From contig NC_092866.1 in assembly GCF_032062135.1 (NCBI RefSeq), forward strand, positions 21,937,618 through 22,001,617: 64,000 bases of DNA, given 5' to 3'. Source of the DNA: Pyxicephalus adspersus. Lineage: Eukaryota; Chordata; Amphibia; Anura; Pyxicephalidae. Both the position numbers and the translations under genes were made by a program. Of the stretch, positions 1-12,944 are shown piece by piece; position 1 is the stretch's first letter, and each line of letters begins with the position of its first letter. The notes beneath the pieces are model-generated. The model was given only the letters and a program-made list of their open reading frames with translations, did no database searches and was not told where the DNA came from.

Positions 1-88
1 AATCCATTCTAGGTTTGCTGAATCATCCAGGTTCTCATACGATAGACTATCTTTTCTGTTTTTTGTAAACTTTAATAAATCAAGCCCA
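1..88 (-). mobile_element. Foldback (long inverted-repeat) MITE, cut by window edge
   Basis: The first 88 bases match one arm of an element found five times in the window: AATCCATTCTAGGTTTGCTG, then CATCCAGGTTCTCATACGAT, and an outer end CTTTAATAAATCAAGCCC. The other arm lies outside. The relation to the other copies (24417, 33375, 37421, 49815) is seen directly. Confidence 0.7.
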
Positions 89-1550
89 ATATGGTAATAC
101 TGAGCTTGCCAAACAATTACTTTTGAAATTAGAAATTTTCCAGAAATACATTTTTAAATACCTTTAAAGTGGGCATAAACTTTGTGGCCAACACATAGGA
201 TGTTTTTCCATAATGGGCATCATATTTACACATTATGGCAAACATATTGCCAAAGGCATCCTCTTCATTAGCAGGAGAGCTATAATGTCCCTCATATCTT
301 TGGCAGTTGAACCTTTTTGAACCTACATTTCTGAATATAAAGAATACATTTTCTTTATATCGTTAAGAACAAGTGATTTCTTTAAAGACCTCTTTCTATT
401 ACCAGCTGGATTTTGTTGGGCAGGCACCCATTACTTTTGTTCCCCAAAATAGCAGAAACAAACAAAACTAAAAGGGAATCAGTCAGAAGTCAGTTACAGC
501 ATGACGTAAACCATACTTGGCAATCAAAACTCAATATTCATTTTTAACTAAATATGACATTTTAACTATCACTAAAAATTATATTGATAAAGTGAATTTC
601 ATAAATAAAAAAGCACATGTTAAATATTATTGTAATGAACATTTAATTAAAGTGTGCTAAATGTCATAAAGATTGCAATCATTTGCTGTAGCAGAGGTAA
701 ACTAACTTGAACAGCTGTCACTGGTAGTAGCTATGCTGGGCTGCTTTATTGCTCTTTGTTCTCAAATAACACATGAGTCATTCTAGCCTCAGTTATAAAT
801 TTACCACTCAGACATCTTTGTAAGCACAGAGATATGAAAATACTAGCTCTTCTTTATGCATTTCAATGAAACAATGTTTTTATACAGGTAGACAGAGTAA
901 TTTGACATCAAATGTAGAAAGAAGTCCTAATATTATGGTTCGCTAGTGAGATAAAATGCATGATAAACCTATCCAATGTATTTTAAAGCGCAAATAAATA
1001 TGCACAATACTACTTAGTACAGATGTAGAAACAGTATATGCATTGTGTAGGAAGAAACAGCATAGCAAACGCCGAAACCAGAAAAAAAAAATAAGTTGTA
1101 AATAGGCTTTGATATATATTTTTCATTCTTTGGTTAGGAGGCAGGTCTGAGGCACTAGGGTATTTATTTTTCAAATAAAAGTCTGAGTAAACACAACTCC
1201 CTCGCAAAAGTTAGCAAAGCCTGTAGTAATATGGGCCAGGGGTAGTTTTAGATTTTCCAAGGCCCTGCACCCCCTGCTGCTTTGTCAGTTGGAGACCTGG
1301 TAAAGGTAGGGATCTTGAGCAGTAGCCCATTTTGCTCTCCCTTCCTAAACCAGCTCTTGTCTTCTTGATTTGGGGGACTATCTCAAATCATTATGATTAT
1401 GAAAACTTTAGCGTATTTATAGTAAACAAAAAAAAAAAAAATATATATATTAAAAGGTAAACATTTGCCTTAAAACTCCCACTTACTATACAAACCAAGC
1501 TTTACCCAGAAATGAAGAAGCTGAATACTCCCCTTTCTTGTCACCCACAC

Positions 1551-1858
1551 TAGCAGTTGCCAACCGGTGGTCTGCAGCTCTGGCCGGACCCCGCTGGGGC
1601 ACGCACCGGCCAGAGCCGCTGGCAATGTCCCTCCGTACAGATTGTAGACTCAGGGAAGTGGGTGGGTTGTGTCTCTGTACAGAACCCGCCCAATCTCCCA
1701 TCGCAGGCTCAGATTTGTGTGGGCGTTTTTTTGGCATCATGATGTCACTATGGGGGAAGTTTCTTCCCCTTTATTGTGAAAAAAGGTTCCCTACACATGC
1801 GCGGTCCGGAGCCGGTAAATTTAGTGGTCCGTGGATCGGAAAAGGTTGGGGACCACTG
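1551..1858 (+). mobile_element. hAT-like non-autonomous element, copy 1
   Basis: The element begins TAGCAGTTGCCAACCGGTGG and ends with the imperfect inverted counterpart GGTTGGGGACCACTG. It is flanked by the 8-bp direct repeat ACCCACAC (1543-1550 and 1859-1866); an 8-bp target duplication is typical of hAT transposons. The inside is GC-rich, unlike the surroundings, and has no transposase. Open frames in it are by-products of this composition. Further copies lie at 29772 (opposite strand) and 58351. Confidence 0.8.
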
Positions 1859-2269
1859 ACCCACACCACTCATTCTGCAAGTTCTAGGAAGTCCATCTGC
1901 AGGCAGACACTTTGATTTCTTGAGTTCCCTGCAGCTCTCACTGACTCTACCACGTAGAACCAAGACAGTGCCACTACTGAAAGGGACGTTTGAAAGGCAC
2001 TAAAAGCAGAAAATGTAATTACCGTCTTTTACAGGTTTACCTCAAAACCACATAGAAGTTTATCTATGTCATCTTTGCCCTTTTTAACTATAGCATATTT
2101 TGCATTGGCCACAAAACACCTGAATGCCTGATATCCACTAAAACAAGCTATATCCATTAAAGAAGCTGAATACTCTCCTTTTTGGACAACCTGAAAAACA
2201 AACAATTGTAATTGGCCTGCATATTGTGTGACGCAGCAATATTATAAACAGTGAAAGGTTTTTGTTGTA

Positions 2270-2686
2270 CAACCTCCGGAACTGAGGTGTGCCCGATTTT
2301 CGAAAAATTCCAGGGTATATATGCTGTATATATAAAATACCACTAAATAAAATGACACTAAAGGAAAAGCAAATTAAATTGTAATTTTCACCAACTAAAT
2401 CAAACAGTTTTACAGATTTTTAGTTCAACTAAACAAAGCTAAATAGCAGATAGACTGTCAGGATGATCATCTTCATGACTGACAGTAACAGCATCCTCAG
2501 CAACAGGAACAGCTTCATTTTATGGAGGAAAAGCAAGACCTAACAGCTGATTCTGGAGTACAGCACCATCAAAACCTAAACAGCACCTCCAGAAAAACGG
2601 TGTAAATTTGAAAATGCGCTCCGAAATCCATGCCGGAAAACTGAAGGATCCCAATTATTGAAGGCCTGATTTTTAAAGGTCAACTG
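2270..2686 (-). mobile_element. Decayed pogo/Tigger-like element
   Basis: On the minus strand the element starts CAGTTGACCTTTAAAAATC, a terminus of the type seen in Tigger/pogo transposons, next to a TA dinucleotide (2687-2688). Inside, minus-strand bases about 2440-2519 read as an acidic peptide (NEAVPVAEDAVTV, then SHEDDHPDSL and a stop) resembling the acidic tail of such transposases. The other end, near 2270 and also next to TA, matches poorly, so the border is uncertain. Most of the coding region is missing. Confidence 0.5.
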
Positions 2687-4660
2687 TAGTATGTTTTTGT
2701 TTTCACATTCAGGTTTATGGTGGTTTTTTAGTGGTTTATGCTTTTGTATGATTATATTAAAATGATGGAATGACCTTTATCTCATAGTATGTCCTTTTAA
2801 CTGTTTGAAATGCTCTGAGGTTTGTGGTTTAGCATTGTTAAAAAAATGAATTGCATGTGCTATCTAGATAAAGCTTCTTAGCTTCTGTTTTTTTTTTTTT
2901 TAGTTGACCGTAAGCTTACTTTTTTGTCAAAAGACTTTTGTGCCTTTATGATCAACAGAGTTTTCTTAGACATACTTTTTACAGTATGCCACATACACCT
3001 CACCTGAGGTCTACATTTCCCTAAAGGGATTCTTGCCAAACATATGGGGAATAGCACAAGCTTTCATTTTAGCCTCTGTTTGTTTACACAGTCATTTAAT
3101 GATCACGTTACACAGTGGTTAATTGAAATGGAGCCTTTATTGGTTAAGTACATGGTGGAATGCATGCTTCTCCAGGCTGAATAACAAATTGTAAATGAAA
3201 GCAACTACCAGCCAAGAGGTGTTTGTATGAAAATTAAAAGGGATTATGAATAAAATACACCCCATAAATCATATATTTAAAAGAGGTTTGTAACTTTTCA
3301 TAGTTGATAGGAGCTGAGTAAATCATTAATGGGGAAAAGTGTAAAATTTTTAAGGTAGTTTATCTCTATATGTTATTATTACTTTATTAATTGTTTTAGT
3401 GACAAAACAGTTAAAAAAAAATAATGTGAAAACACTTTTGTAAAAACAGGGATCAGTGTTGTAGTGTGCTTTTTTTTACAGGATCATGCTGCTGTTTTTC
3501 CAGATTCTCTTAAATTAGTTTCTATCAACAGCTTGCATCCAAACATGATAATGATGTATGTTCTTTACTTTTACAACAACAACAACTTGAATAGCACAGT
3601 AAATGAAGCGCTAGAAAAAAAATGCAACATTTTAACATTCCAACCTTCAAGATCAATTAAACCCAGGGGAAGGAGGGAACTTTTGTTAACATTACCATGA
3701 GTAAATACAAACTGCATATAAGAGTAAAGTGGCAGATAGAGTACCAGATTCATGGGCCAACACGACTGCTGCACAAATTGGCCTTGTTCAATTTTCTTTA
3801 GTTTGGCTTTAATACATAAAACAAACAACATTTCTGACTGGTGATTGAACCTCTAACTATAATTTATAGAACGTATCTGTCAAGCGATTGACCCTGAAAA
3901 TAAATCCGGTTGTCATTCCTGGGGTCAAGAAGGAAATTTTCTTCCTCTTATAAGGATTAATTGACAGTTCCTTTACTATAGAATCTGCTTTGTCTTGCTC
4001 ACCAGCAGTATTACAATGGTGGAATAAGTTGAACTTAATGGAATTCACTTCTCATTCATTAAGATAACTATTTTCTTGGAGCGTGATGGGAGATTGACAA
4101 CACTGATAGATTGCACCAGTGATTGGATTTAGTTTGTTAAATTTAAATCTGATGTATTACCTTTGATAAGACCTAGTTTAACCTTTTAGCACTAGAAAAA
4201 ATAAAGTAATTTTTTATTTAAAAAAAATTCAGTCTTGGGCCACGAAAATGCAAAATCCAAACATGATCAGCAAAACATTACCAAGTTACTATAATAAATA
4301 GATCCAAAAATTTAGACAGCTCAGGTCATATGCAAATCTCAGTTTCCTGTTAAAGTCAGTTTGGACCCTATTCCCTTTTACTTACTACATTTTTCTATTG
4401 GTTGATGAGGCATGACCTGTGAGTTGTCCTACAAATGAGCAAGTCTATGATTTTTTTTTTTTTGATAAAATATATCATGAGAATCCTAGTTATCCCACTG
4501 ACTATCTGTCAGACAATTTAGTCTTAATGTAATCTTGGAATGTGGTAACTTCGATTACTAACCAAGGCAAAGGTCCAACAGATTGTCCAGACAGAACCAT
4601 AAGTTAACATCAAGAAATCCATCATATCGGTTATTTTACATGGTTTAGTGATAAAAAAAA

Positions 4661-5065
4661 GGTGGGACCCACTTCACACCATATGGAACACAAAAGTGAG
4701 AGAAATTACAAAAACAAAACACAAAAACAAACCTTCAATCTTGCAGGGCAGACCGATCACTGCGAGGGTGTCCGGATCTGGTCCCACCATCTTCGTCTTT
4801 TCTTCCAGGTTCTTCATCCTACGTCACCTGACCCAGGCGCAAGATCAGGTGACGGAGGATAGAAAAACATTTGCCGATCTCGCTGAGCATGCGCGAGATC
4901 AGCAAATTTTTCTTTTTGAGCAAAAAGGCTCCTTCTGCGCATGCCTGAGATGCCCAGGCATGCATAGAAGGAGTGCCCAAAAGCCTCCCAGGATGCCTGA
5001 CAAAGGTATCCCGAGAGGCTTTGCCCTCTCATTCATTCTCGACCGCCTAGGCGATTGAGAATTAG
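4661..5065. mobile_element. Array of five GC-rich hairpins, probably a complex foldback element
   Basis: Five imperfect inverted repeats follow one another: 4816-4831/4845-4860, 4861-4882/4893-4913, 4927-4947/4955-4977, 4980-4997/5005-5022, and the near-palindrome 5036-5061 centred on CGCCTAGGCG. A further short pair, GGTGGGACC at 4661-4669 and GGTCCCACC at 4780-4788, encloses the left part. The block is much richer in G and C than its surroundings. A 136-codon open frame across it has the composition of the repeats and no known relatives. I see no clear outer inverted repeat or target duplication, so its class is unknown. Confidence 0.6.
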
Positions 5066-7360
5066 GGGGCGGTTGTGCACCCCTCCCTTTTTTTGTTTTT
5101 AAAAAGATGTACCAAAAAAAACTAACAGAATTTTTACCCTACATAAAAGGGTTCTCTACTCTTTAATGCAAAGTGAAAATTCTAAATATAGGTACACTTT
5201 AAACTTAGACAAGAGGACAAATATTTGCCTGTTTCTATGAAATAGTCTTCTATATTTATTTGTTAACCTGGACTAGAAAAAAGCCATTACTCACATGTTG
5301 ATGTAGAACATGTATTGATGTAAAGGTATGTATTGTATATGCATGTTTAATTAACTTAGACAAGCATACATATACACACTCATTTCTCTGAACAATTAAA
5401 TGTTTGTGTTTATGTATTGTGATGGAAAGTATATTTAGTTGCAAATTAATTTGTAGATTCATATTCTCTTTCTATAATTGCTCATTAAAATGTCAGTTAC
5501 ACTGTGTGTCATGTTACATTTTTCATGCACAGAGGAAAACAGAATTACATTATTTAAAAATGTTCTTTAAGTTAAATAAAAAAAAAATCTGGAAAGACTA
5601 ATTACAGAAGCACTGGAAAGAAACTAATAAGACTTCATTAATTCCAAGACTTTAAAACTGAGGGTGGTTTTTCTGGGTTTTATAATGTGTTATTAAAATT
5701 CACCATGCAATATTCCATTATTGAATTGTTAGTTCTACATAAAAGTGGCTGAATGGAAAATGTTTGACTAAGATGGTAAATTTGCAAACTACAATGTAGG
5801 ACTATGACCTTGAATGCATGAAATTGACATTGACGTGTGTTTGTGATTTAAAGGCAAGCTAATAACATAGAAGCTTGATGTACAAGAGCAATGTATTTCA
5901 GATGAGCACTTCGATCGTAATGGGAAATGTTTGATTTGGAATTTCTAGCACGTAAATCATAGTGGGTTTTTTTTTCTCTATTATATTTACAAATATTCTT
6001 GAAAGTTGGGAGAGCTGAAGTTAAGGCAGGTATTACAATGAATTATTCATATTTTATAATGAAAGAAAATATGAGAATTTATTTACAATATATAAATACA
6101 TATCGTAAACATTTAAAATAAAGCTCTTGGGTATATTTTTTGGTAATTAAATAGACAAAATGTATCGGGTGAATCATTCTTACAGTTCTCATTTTTAAAA
6201 CACAGTGTTTTGGAATGTTATTTGTGTTGTACAAATAGGTCATTGGGCTAAGTTTACATGCCCATGTTTGAATTTTCTACTTATTCTAACCCTATAGTAA
6301 AATGTACTTTAATTCACTTACCCCAACATGTTCTGTATTTTATGTCCGGCTTAATCAAAATGGTAAAATTATGTCTAAGTGACATTAATAAATAATTACT
6401 GATTTCAGTGGTCAAATGTGGGAGTCGTGCTGTGGATATACTGTTCTACTCGGACTTATTTTTATATAGTGCAGTAATTGGACCCTGGGGTCATGGATGA
6501 TTTTTACAAATTCACAATGTCTATATTAATCACAATGTTACTGTACTGTAATTATCAAATTAGAGCTTGGGAACTGGACCATGGTCAAATTGTCCAACTA
6601 ATAAAATGATGTCCTGTGAGCACTGCATAATTTAAATCTCTACAGCAAAGGCGTAATAACAGCTGGTAACATAACAGGGTCATGCTTATTTTTCCTATTA
6701 CATTTTACAGTACATGTTTTCCTTTTCATTTCATAATTGATATAATGTTCCAAATACGTCTATTTGAAAGATTATATATAATAAAGCATAGGGAAAACAA
6801 TGCTTAAACATCTTCAATTATGGATTGCAGAAATGGGTAAAAACAAGAAATGTATTTTGCATTGCAAGTTTATTCTGCACAACAAGTTGTGTTTATCTTC
6901 CATAAAGGAGAGAGAGAGAGGCATATAGGCAGTGTTCAGCATTTAATGGAGTATATGATAGTCTCTATCTTATTTGGATTTGCATTATGTTTCATGGTAA
7001 GAGCACAGAATTTTTTTGCTAAATCTATGCTAGTAATTGGCTCACAGGAGTTTAGTTCATAGTCTTTCACTGCTGTACACTGGAGACACTCTTCTAGATA
7101 GTTGAAGAGAACAGAGAAAATAAGAACAGGTTGTTTAATGCATCACTAGCTTCTCTTCACAATAGGAGGTCATAGGAAAGCTTTGTGTGACTCTTTCCAT
7201 CTGTTACCATTGGCTCACAGCTGGGAAATAGTAAACAAGGAGTGTTCTATAATGATGATCTGCTAGATTGAGAGCCAGACATGACACAGACTTATATCTT
7301 TTAATCAATTTTGGAACATCTATCATTTTCTGAGCTTTATAACTGGTTCGGCAAAACTTG

Positions 7361-7857
7361 TACAGGTAGTCCCCAGGTTACATACAAGATGGGGACTGTA
7401 AGTTTGTTCCTTTGTTGAATTTGTATGTAAGTCATACAGGTACAATTATTTTAATAAATGCAATTAGGACAGAACTTTGTCCCAACATATTGTATTGTAT
7501 AACATACAGTGAGGGGTCTGGTACTGTAAAAAATCATCACTGAGTTAATCACAAAGCAAAAAAAAAAAAAAAACTTTGAGCCTAGACATTAACTTCTGGG
7601 GCAAGCTGTGCCCTGATATGCAAAAAGAAACAGCTGCAGTTTATCTTGGTCATTAAAGAGTTACAAAATGTTACAGATCAACTCCACTTTTAAGATCACC
7701 CACAACATTAGCAGTGTTTAGCAAAAAGATTTCTGCTGCAAGTCATGCAAACCGTCCCTTCCAAGCCTCCATCCTGCACACGAGCGATCAGGGAAGCTCC
7801 GTTAGTATCTAGGAGGCGTACGTATGTTGGATGTCCTTAACCTGGGGACTACCTGTA
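7361..7857. mobile_element. TA-flanked inverted-repeat element (mariner/Tc1 superfamily type MITE)
   Basis: A perfect 20-bp terminal inverted repeat, TACAGGTAGTCCCCAGGTTA, stands at both ends (7361-7380 and 7838-7857), including TA at each border, which fits a TA target site. The 497-bp interior has an A-run and no transposase. Family naming is not possible from the sequence alone. Confidence 0.8.
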
Positions 7858-7974
7858 CTATATAATTTTTTCCAAAGTTAAAATATTTCACCCCTTACAA
7901 TCATATATACAAATACACATGCTGAATCTACCATGAATAATAATACATAATAGCATCAGAATGGGGAAGTAAAG

Positions 7975-8905
7975 AGATTTTGAGCACCACATTGTTGTTG
8001 GAGATCAGTGAGCTGTATAACAGAAACTGCTGATCTGCTGGGATTTTCAATCACAACCATCTCCAGGGTTTACAAAGAATAGTCCAAAAAAGGGAAAATA
8101 TCCAGTGTGCTCCAGTTCTCTTGGAAAGAGGTCAGAAGAAAATTGCCAGGCTGGTTTGAACCGATAAAAAGAAAATAGTAACTCAAAAAATTACTTAATA
8201 CAACGATGGTATAAGGAAGAGCATTTCTAAATCTGTTTGTACCTTTAAGTATATGGGCTATGGCAGTAGGAGACTATACTGGTTGCTTCCTTTGCCAGCT
8301 AACAGGTACCTGAGGCTACCATTTTTATGGCACACCCAAACTGGACAAGAGAAAATTGGAAAAATGTTGTCCGATATCTACATTTCGTCTGTGACATAGG
8401 GATTCAGAATTTATGTCAACAACATGAAAGCTAGGACCTGTTTTCCCTTGTATCAGGCTACTGGAGGTGTATTAGTGCATGGGATATTTTCATGGAATAC
8501 TTTGGGCTTACATGGTACCAACTGAACATTTAAATGCCAGGGCCTACTGTTGTATGGTTGCCGACCAGCCTTTATGACTGCAACGTACCCTTTTGATGGC
8601 TACTTCATGCAGGATAACGAGACATGTCACAAAGCACAAATTATTACATATACCACATTCCGGTTGTACTCAAAGAGCTTCCAAAGCTACCAGATGTCAA
8701 TCCAGTAGATCATCTTTAGGATGTGGTGGAACGGCAGGTCTGTGCAGCAACAGCATGATACTAGCCTAGTAACGTTGACCATAATCTCTCTGAAGAAGGT
8801 GGTTTCCAGTACCTTGTTTAAATATATGCAATAAATTACAGTGACTTTGGAGGCAAAGAGTTCATGTACTAGCAAGGTATACCAATTGAGGTGGCCGATG
8901 GATGA
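7975..8905 (+). pseudogene. Decayed Tc1-family transposase (transposon fossil)
   Basis: The stretch follows the well-known vertebrate Tc1-like consensus from the helix-turn-helix part (ATAACAGAAACTGCTGATCT then GCTGGGATTTTCA) to the 3' end (TACTAGCAAGGTATACC). The DDE domain can be followed but is broken by frameshifts and substitutions. The second catalytic Asp is still visible in QDNETCH (consensus QDNAPCH, from memory); the block normally reading PDLNPIEHLWDVVE now reads PDVNPVDHL, a stop, then DVVE, so the third catalytic acid is Asp instead of Glu and the Trp codon is TAG. The 5' inverted repeat is not seen. It lies in intron 1 and cannot be active. Confidence 0.88.
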
Positions 8906-11587
8906 TACAATTTACAGCAATAAATTTTACTATCTGTGGCTGCAATATAAGTTTTACAACAGAATTTTACTGTGAATGATTAAGTGAATGAATTCCTACT
9001 GAAAAGATTATTCTGACTATGTATGTTTTGAAGATGAGTTGACTTATATACCAGTATCTGTATGAACATTGAAAATGTTTTTCTAAATTCTTAATGTCCT
9101 TACCATCCTTAGAAATGAGGGAAAATCAAGGAAACAAAACTATACACCAAGCTTGAAAATTAAAGATCATACATAAATCCTGGAATTTTAAATAAGAAAA
9201 CTAGGCAATGTTAGCATATGTTTTAGTCCCAAATCTAACTAAGTTAAGGGGTTAAAGCTTGAATTTGACAAAGGAAGCTCTAGGCAGGGTCAAGAGTCTG
9301 TCTAATGAAGATGAATGAAGAAAATTGCCCATGCTGGAGTCACGTGTGGGAGGAATTGCCCATGTTGTTTGAGAGTGTGATAGATTTTCACAGTTTCATT
9401 TATCAGTGTCATATTTGGACTTAAAGTGAGTCGGTATCTTTTTCATTTTCTTTCAGATGAATAGGTCAACTTTAATATTTATTTCAGTGGAAGAACATTT
9501 GTTTGATGTGTTTCTGTTAGAAAGGCGATAATAGGAAAGCGCTCAAGAGAAACCTGAAGAACAGGGCAATATATTAATGCTAAGTGTAGCTTAGAACAAA
9601 TGCAGAGAAAGAAGGATTGATTTGTTCAAAATTAAATTTTATTTTCTTTTTAATTATGTCAGCGCATTAAGGAAAAAAGGGTTCATTGCATCATAAATTA
9701 TTCATTGATGGATGTAAGTTAAAAATGATTTGCAATACCATTACTGAAATATTTTACATTTTATTGTCCATGATACAGAACTGTAACTGTGACTGTAATA
9801 AATACTTAAATCATAACCATAATGAAAGTTCTGGAAAAACATTCTCAGGTATTCTGTCTGTCCATATATACATATGTTCTTCATAGTGAGTAAGAATATG
9901 ATTATATAAAAAAACACAAACCCAAAAATCTGTACTGATGGCTAGTATAATAAATACTTGAATAATACATCACCATATATAAAAACAACAAAAAGCAAGT
10001 AAGCACACAGATATAGAGATTATTTTTCTTCTCTATTGACTGGTAATACTGCATGTTCTGTTTACCTTGAAACCCAACAGCTTAACATGTGACCCCTGAC
10101 TTTCTAGTGCAGGTTTCACCATTTTGCTCCAACTGCTTCCTTTATTTGACACGACATAGGGATATATTTGCTTCGGACTTTCTTTATACCAACTGTAAAA
10201 TTTACTGAAGTATTACTACTATTATCTTATCTATTATTAAGTATTATAACTATTATCCTACTACATTTTGTGTATTAGATGCATGTTTAATGAAATAATT
10301 TACATATGCTTACTACTTATATTTGACCATTTGGTAAAAAATGTTTTGTATTATATGTTTCATATGTTTGTAATGACAACTTTGTTGTAGGTTTAATTTT
10401 AGTCACCTTTGTGACTACCTCGAAAGCCCATATTTTATCAGTTTTTATATCACTAATTTTGTATTCTCACTAGTAACAACCTTAACCTTGAGCATAAGGT
10501 GTTTAACAGTAACTTCTTTTGTCCGCACCTTACTACCTTTTGCTGTTTTGAAAAAAAAAAAAGCAGGTGTTACACAAAGTGCAGCGCTAAACAACCCAGC
10601 CATATGTTTCTATAATTTAAATTAATTTGGTACAGTCATACTGTTAATCTTCAGTGACTTGTTGATTGGCACTTCGCAGACACATTTCTGGATGTCTCCC
10701 AATACCATTTTCTGCAGTTTTTCTGGCAGTAGCAAAGAGCAACATTTTCACAAATTGGAATCTTGCACAGCTCTGGGAACGAAGCCAAGATTTAAATTGG
10801 ACAATAACCTCTGCTCTGTATATAGCTTCTATTCTTCAGCTGTGGCTTGAGCGATTTGTTTAATGCAGTTAGTCTAGTAGCATATAATAGACTGATATAT
10901 GAGTCACTCCCTGGCAACGTGTGTTTCTTAAATTTATATAGATTGAACAACTGGCTTGCACTGTAACTTGGTCACTCTCATGCAAACAGTAACAATTAAC
11001 AGTTCCAGAACAAGCCAAAGAATTGTGTATCCCAGATTGAGGAGATTTGCAGGACACCGTTTTCGAAAAACAGTGTGTGTTTATAAGATTTTTTTTTTTT
11101 TATGACCGTAAAACTTTGTTTTTGTTTATTCTTGGAAAAAAAAGTGAACAAAAGGTAAGATTAAAACAATCTACTAAAACCAGAAATGTTAGCATATTAT
11201 GGTACAGTCAATTACAACAAAGATTTTAACAAATTAATATTAATAATCGTTACATTTCAGTTTTCATCTCTTGTGTGGTTCTAGGTTTACTAAAGCTGAA
11301 TAAACCATGAGTTTTTACCAAGCTGTTTTAAAAGCTCTTTTTATTTCTTGTGAAATGGTGCTCCTTTTTAAAATTTGACAAAAATTCAAATGTAAAAACG
11401 TCTACAAGTTTTGTGAATCTTTGGTGAAAACATTTTTAGAAATAACCTTTTGTGTAGTTAATTATGGTTTCAGTAGTATGCAACAATCTGCATGGTGTCA
11501 CATTTTTGTAAATGTTACAAATACAACACTGTCAGTCCTTCAATTTTGACTTTTGTCAGCATTGCTTGTGTAATTAGGAGTATAAAT

Positions 11588-12125
11588 TAATAAACAGGAT
11601 TTATATAGCGCCAACTTATTATGCAGCCTCATACAATAAATAGGGGTTACAAATGACAGACAGATACAGACAGTGACACAGCAGGAGGAAAGGACCCTGC
11701 CCCTAAGAGCTTACAATCTAGAAAGTGGGGGAAGTAACACACAATAGGAGGGGAGATATGTAGTGGTGGGAAGTAGTGATGGTTTCAAAAGACAGAAGAA
11801 GATGGGTAGGCAAGTTTTAAAAATGGGTTTTGAGTGCTCTTTAAATGAGCAGAAAGTCGAAATAGGATGTGGAAGACCATTCTAGAGAGTTTGGACAGCT
11901 CTCGAAAAGTCTTGGAGCCGTGTGCGTGATGAGGGTATGAGTGAGCAAGTCATCAGTAGGTCATCGGAGGAGCGGAGAGAGCAGCTAGGGCAGTATTTTT
12001 TTTTACCAGGTCAGTAAGGTGAGTGGGACAAGAACTGTGAAAAGATTTGAAGGCAAAGTGCAGGAGCTTGAATTTGATTCTAAGGTGAAATGGAAGCCAA
12101 TGAAGAGAACTACAAAGACAGGCAA
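11588..12125 (+). repeat. Long unclassified anuran dispersed repeat
   Basis: It opens TAAACAGGATTTATATAGCG and continues through ACCCTGCCCCTAAGAGCTTA to a distal part including GAAGACCATTCTAGAGAG and GCAGGAGCTTGAATTTGATT. Shorter copies of the first part are at 35281-35443 and 56258-56386, and a related tail is at 37921-38025. It has no open frame of note. I recognise it as a high-copy frog repeat but cannot assign a class. Confidence 0.7.
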
Positions 12126-12873
12126 AATTATATAGGCATGATTTTTATTCCTATGCTGTCATAATACAACGTTGTATGTAAATATGATTCCTTTTAATAA
12201 AAGATTGCAAAGTGCATACGTAATCTGAACAGCCTTCGCTTCCTCTGTAGAAGGACATGTACGCAGTTATCTGTTTTTCCATTAACTGTTTGAAAACATG
12301 TTGGCTGTTGGGCAACTACTGATGACAGCCTAAGACTTTCATGCTGCAGCAATTCTTTATTACATTCAACCACTGACTGAAAAGATCAAGGCTACCTACC
12401 ACCCACCATAAATTTCATTCCTTGGAATTAAAGAAATGGTTTGTGTCATCTCCTTTCGTTGAGGGTCATGACTTTTAAACCACACCCCACTAAATTTACT
12501 GCTATGTCTTGGATAACTACAAAGTTACCTCAAGAATTGAAGTTGAACAGCCCTGGTCTGTTTTTAAGACAGAAATTGAAAATGCTTGAAAATTGCCTGC
12601 ATGGCAACCATTAGGAAAACTTTTAACCTGAAGGCTGCTAAACTTGCATGATAAAGTTATATATTTAATAATAAACAATGAATGACAATTTGATGGAGAA
12701 AGAATTGTTGTGTGTGTTGTTCGTGTGGTTATATTTCTGTTGAATGCAGCCAACTGCCTTGGAGAAGCAACAAGTTAGATATTATTTTACCTAATATACC
12801 ATTTCTTATCAATCTGCTACTATGTACTCACATTTGGGAAGATGGGTTAACTATATTGTGTGTGTATATATAA

Positions 12874-12878
<5 letters not shown>

Positions 12879-12942
<64 letters not shown>
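12879..12942. repeat. (TA)n microsatellite
   Basis: About 32 uninterrupted TA units follow a TG/TA lead-in. The open frame of alternating Tyr and Ile on the minus strand is a product of this repeat. Confidence 0.95.

Positions 12943-12944
<2 letters not shown>

Noticed and set aside
4648..5058. 136-codon open frame
   Set aside because: It lies across the five hairpins, its composition reflects them, and the product matches nothing I know.
10548..10562. Poly-A run as a processed pseudogene tail
   Set aside because: No coding-like sequence precedes it on either strand.
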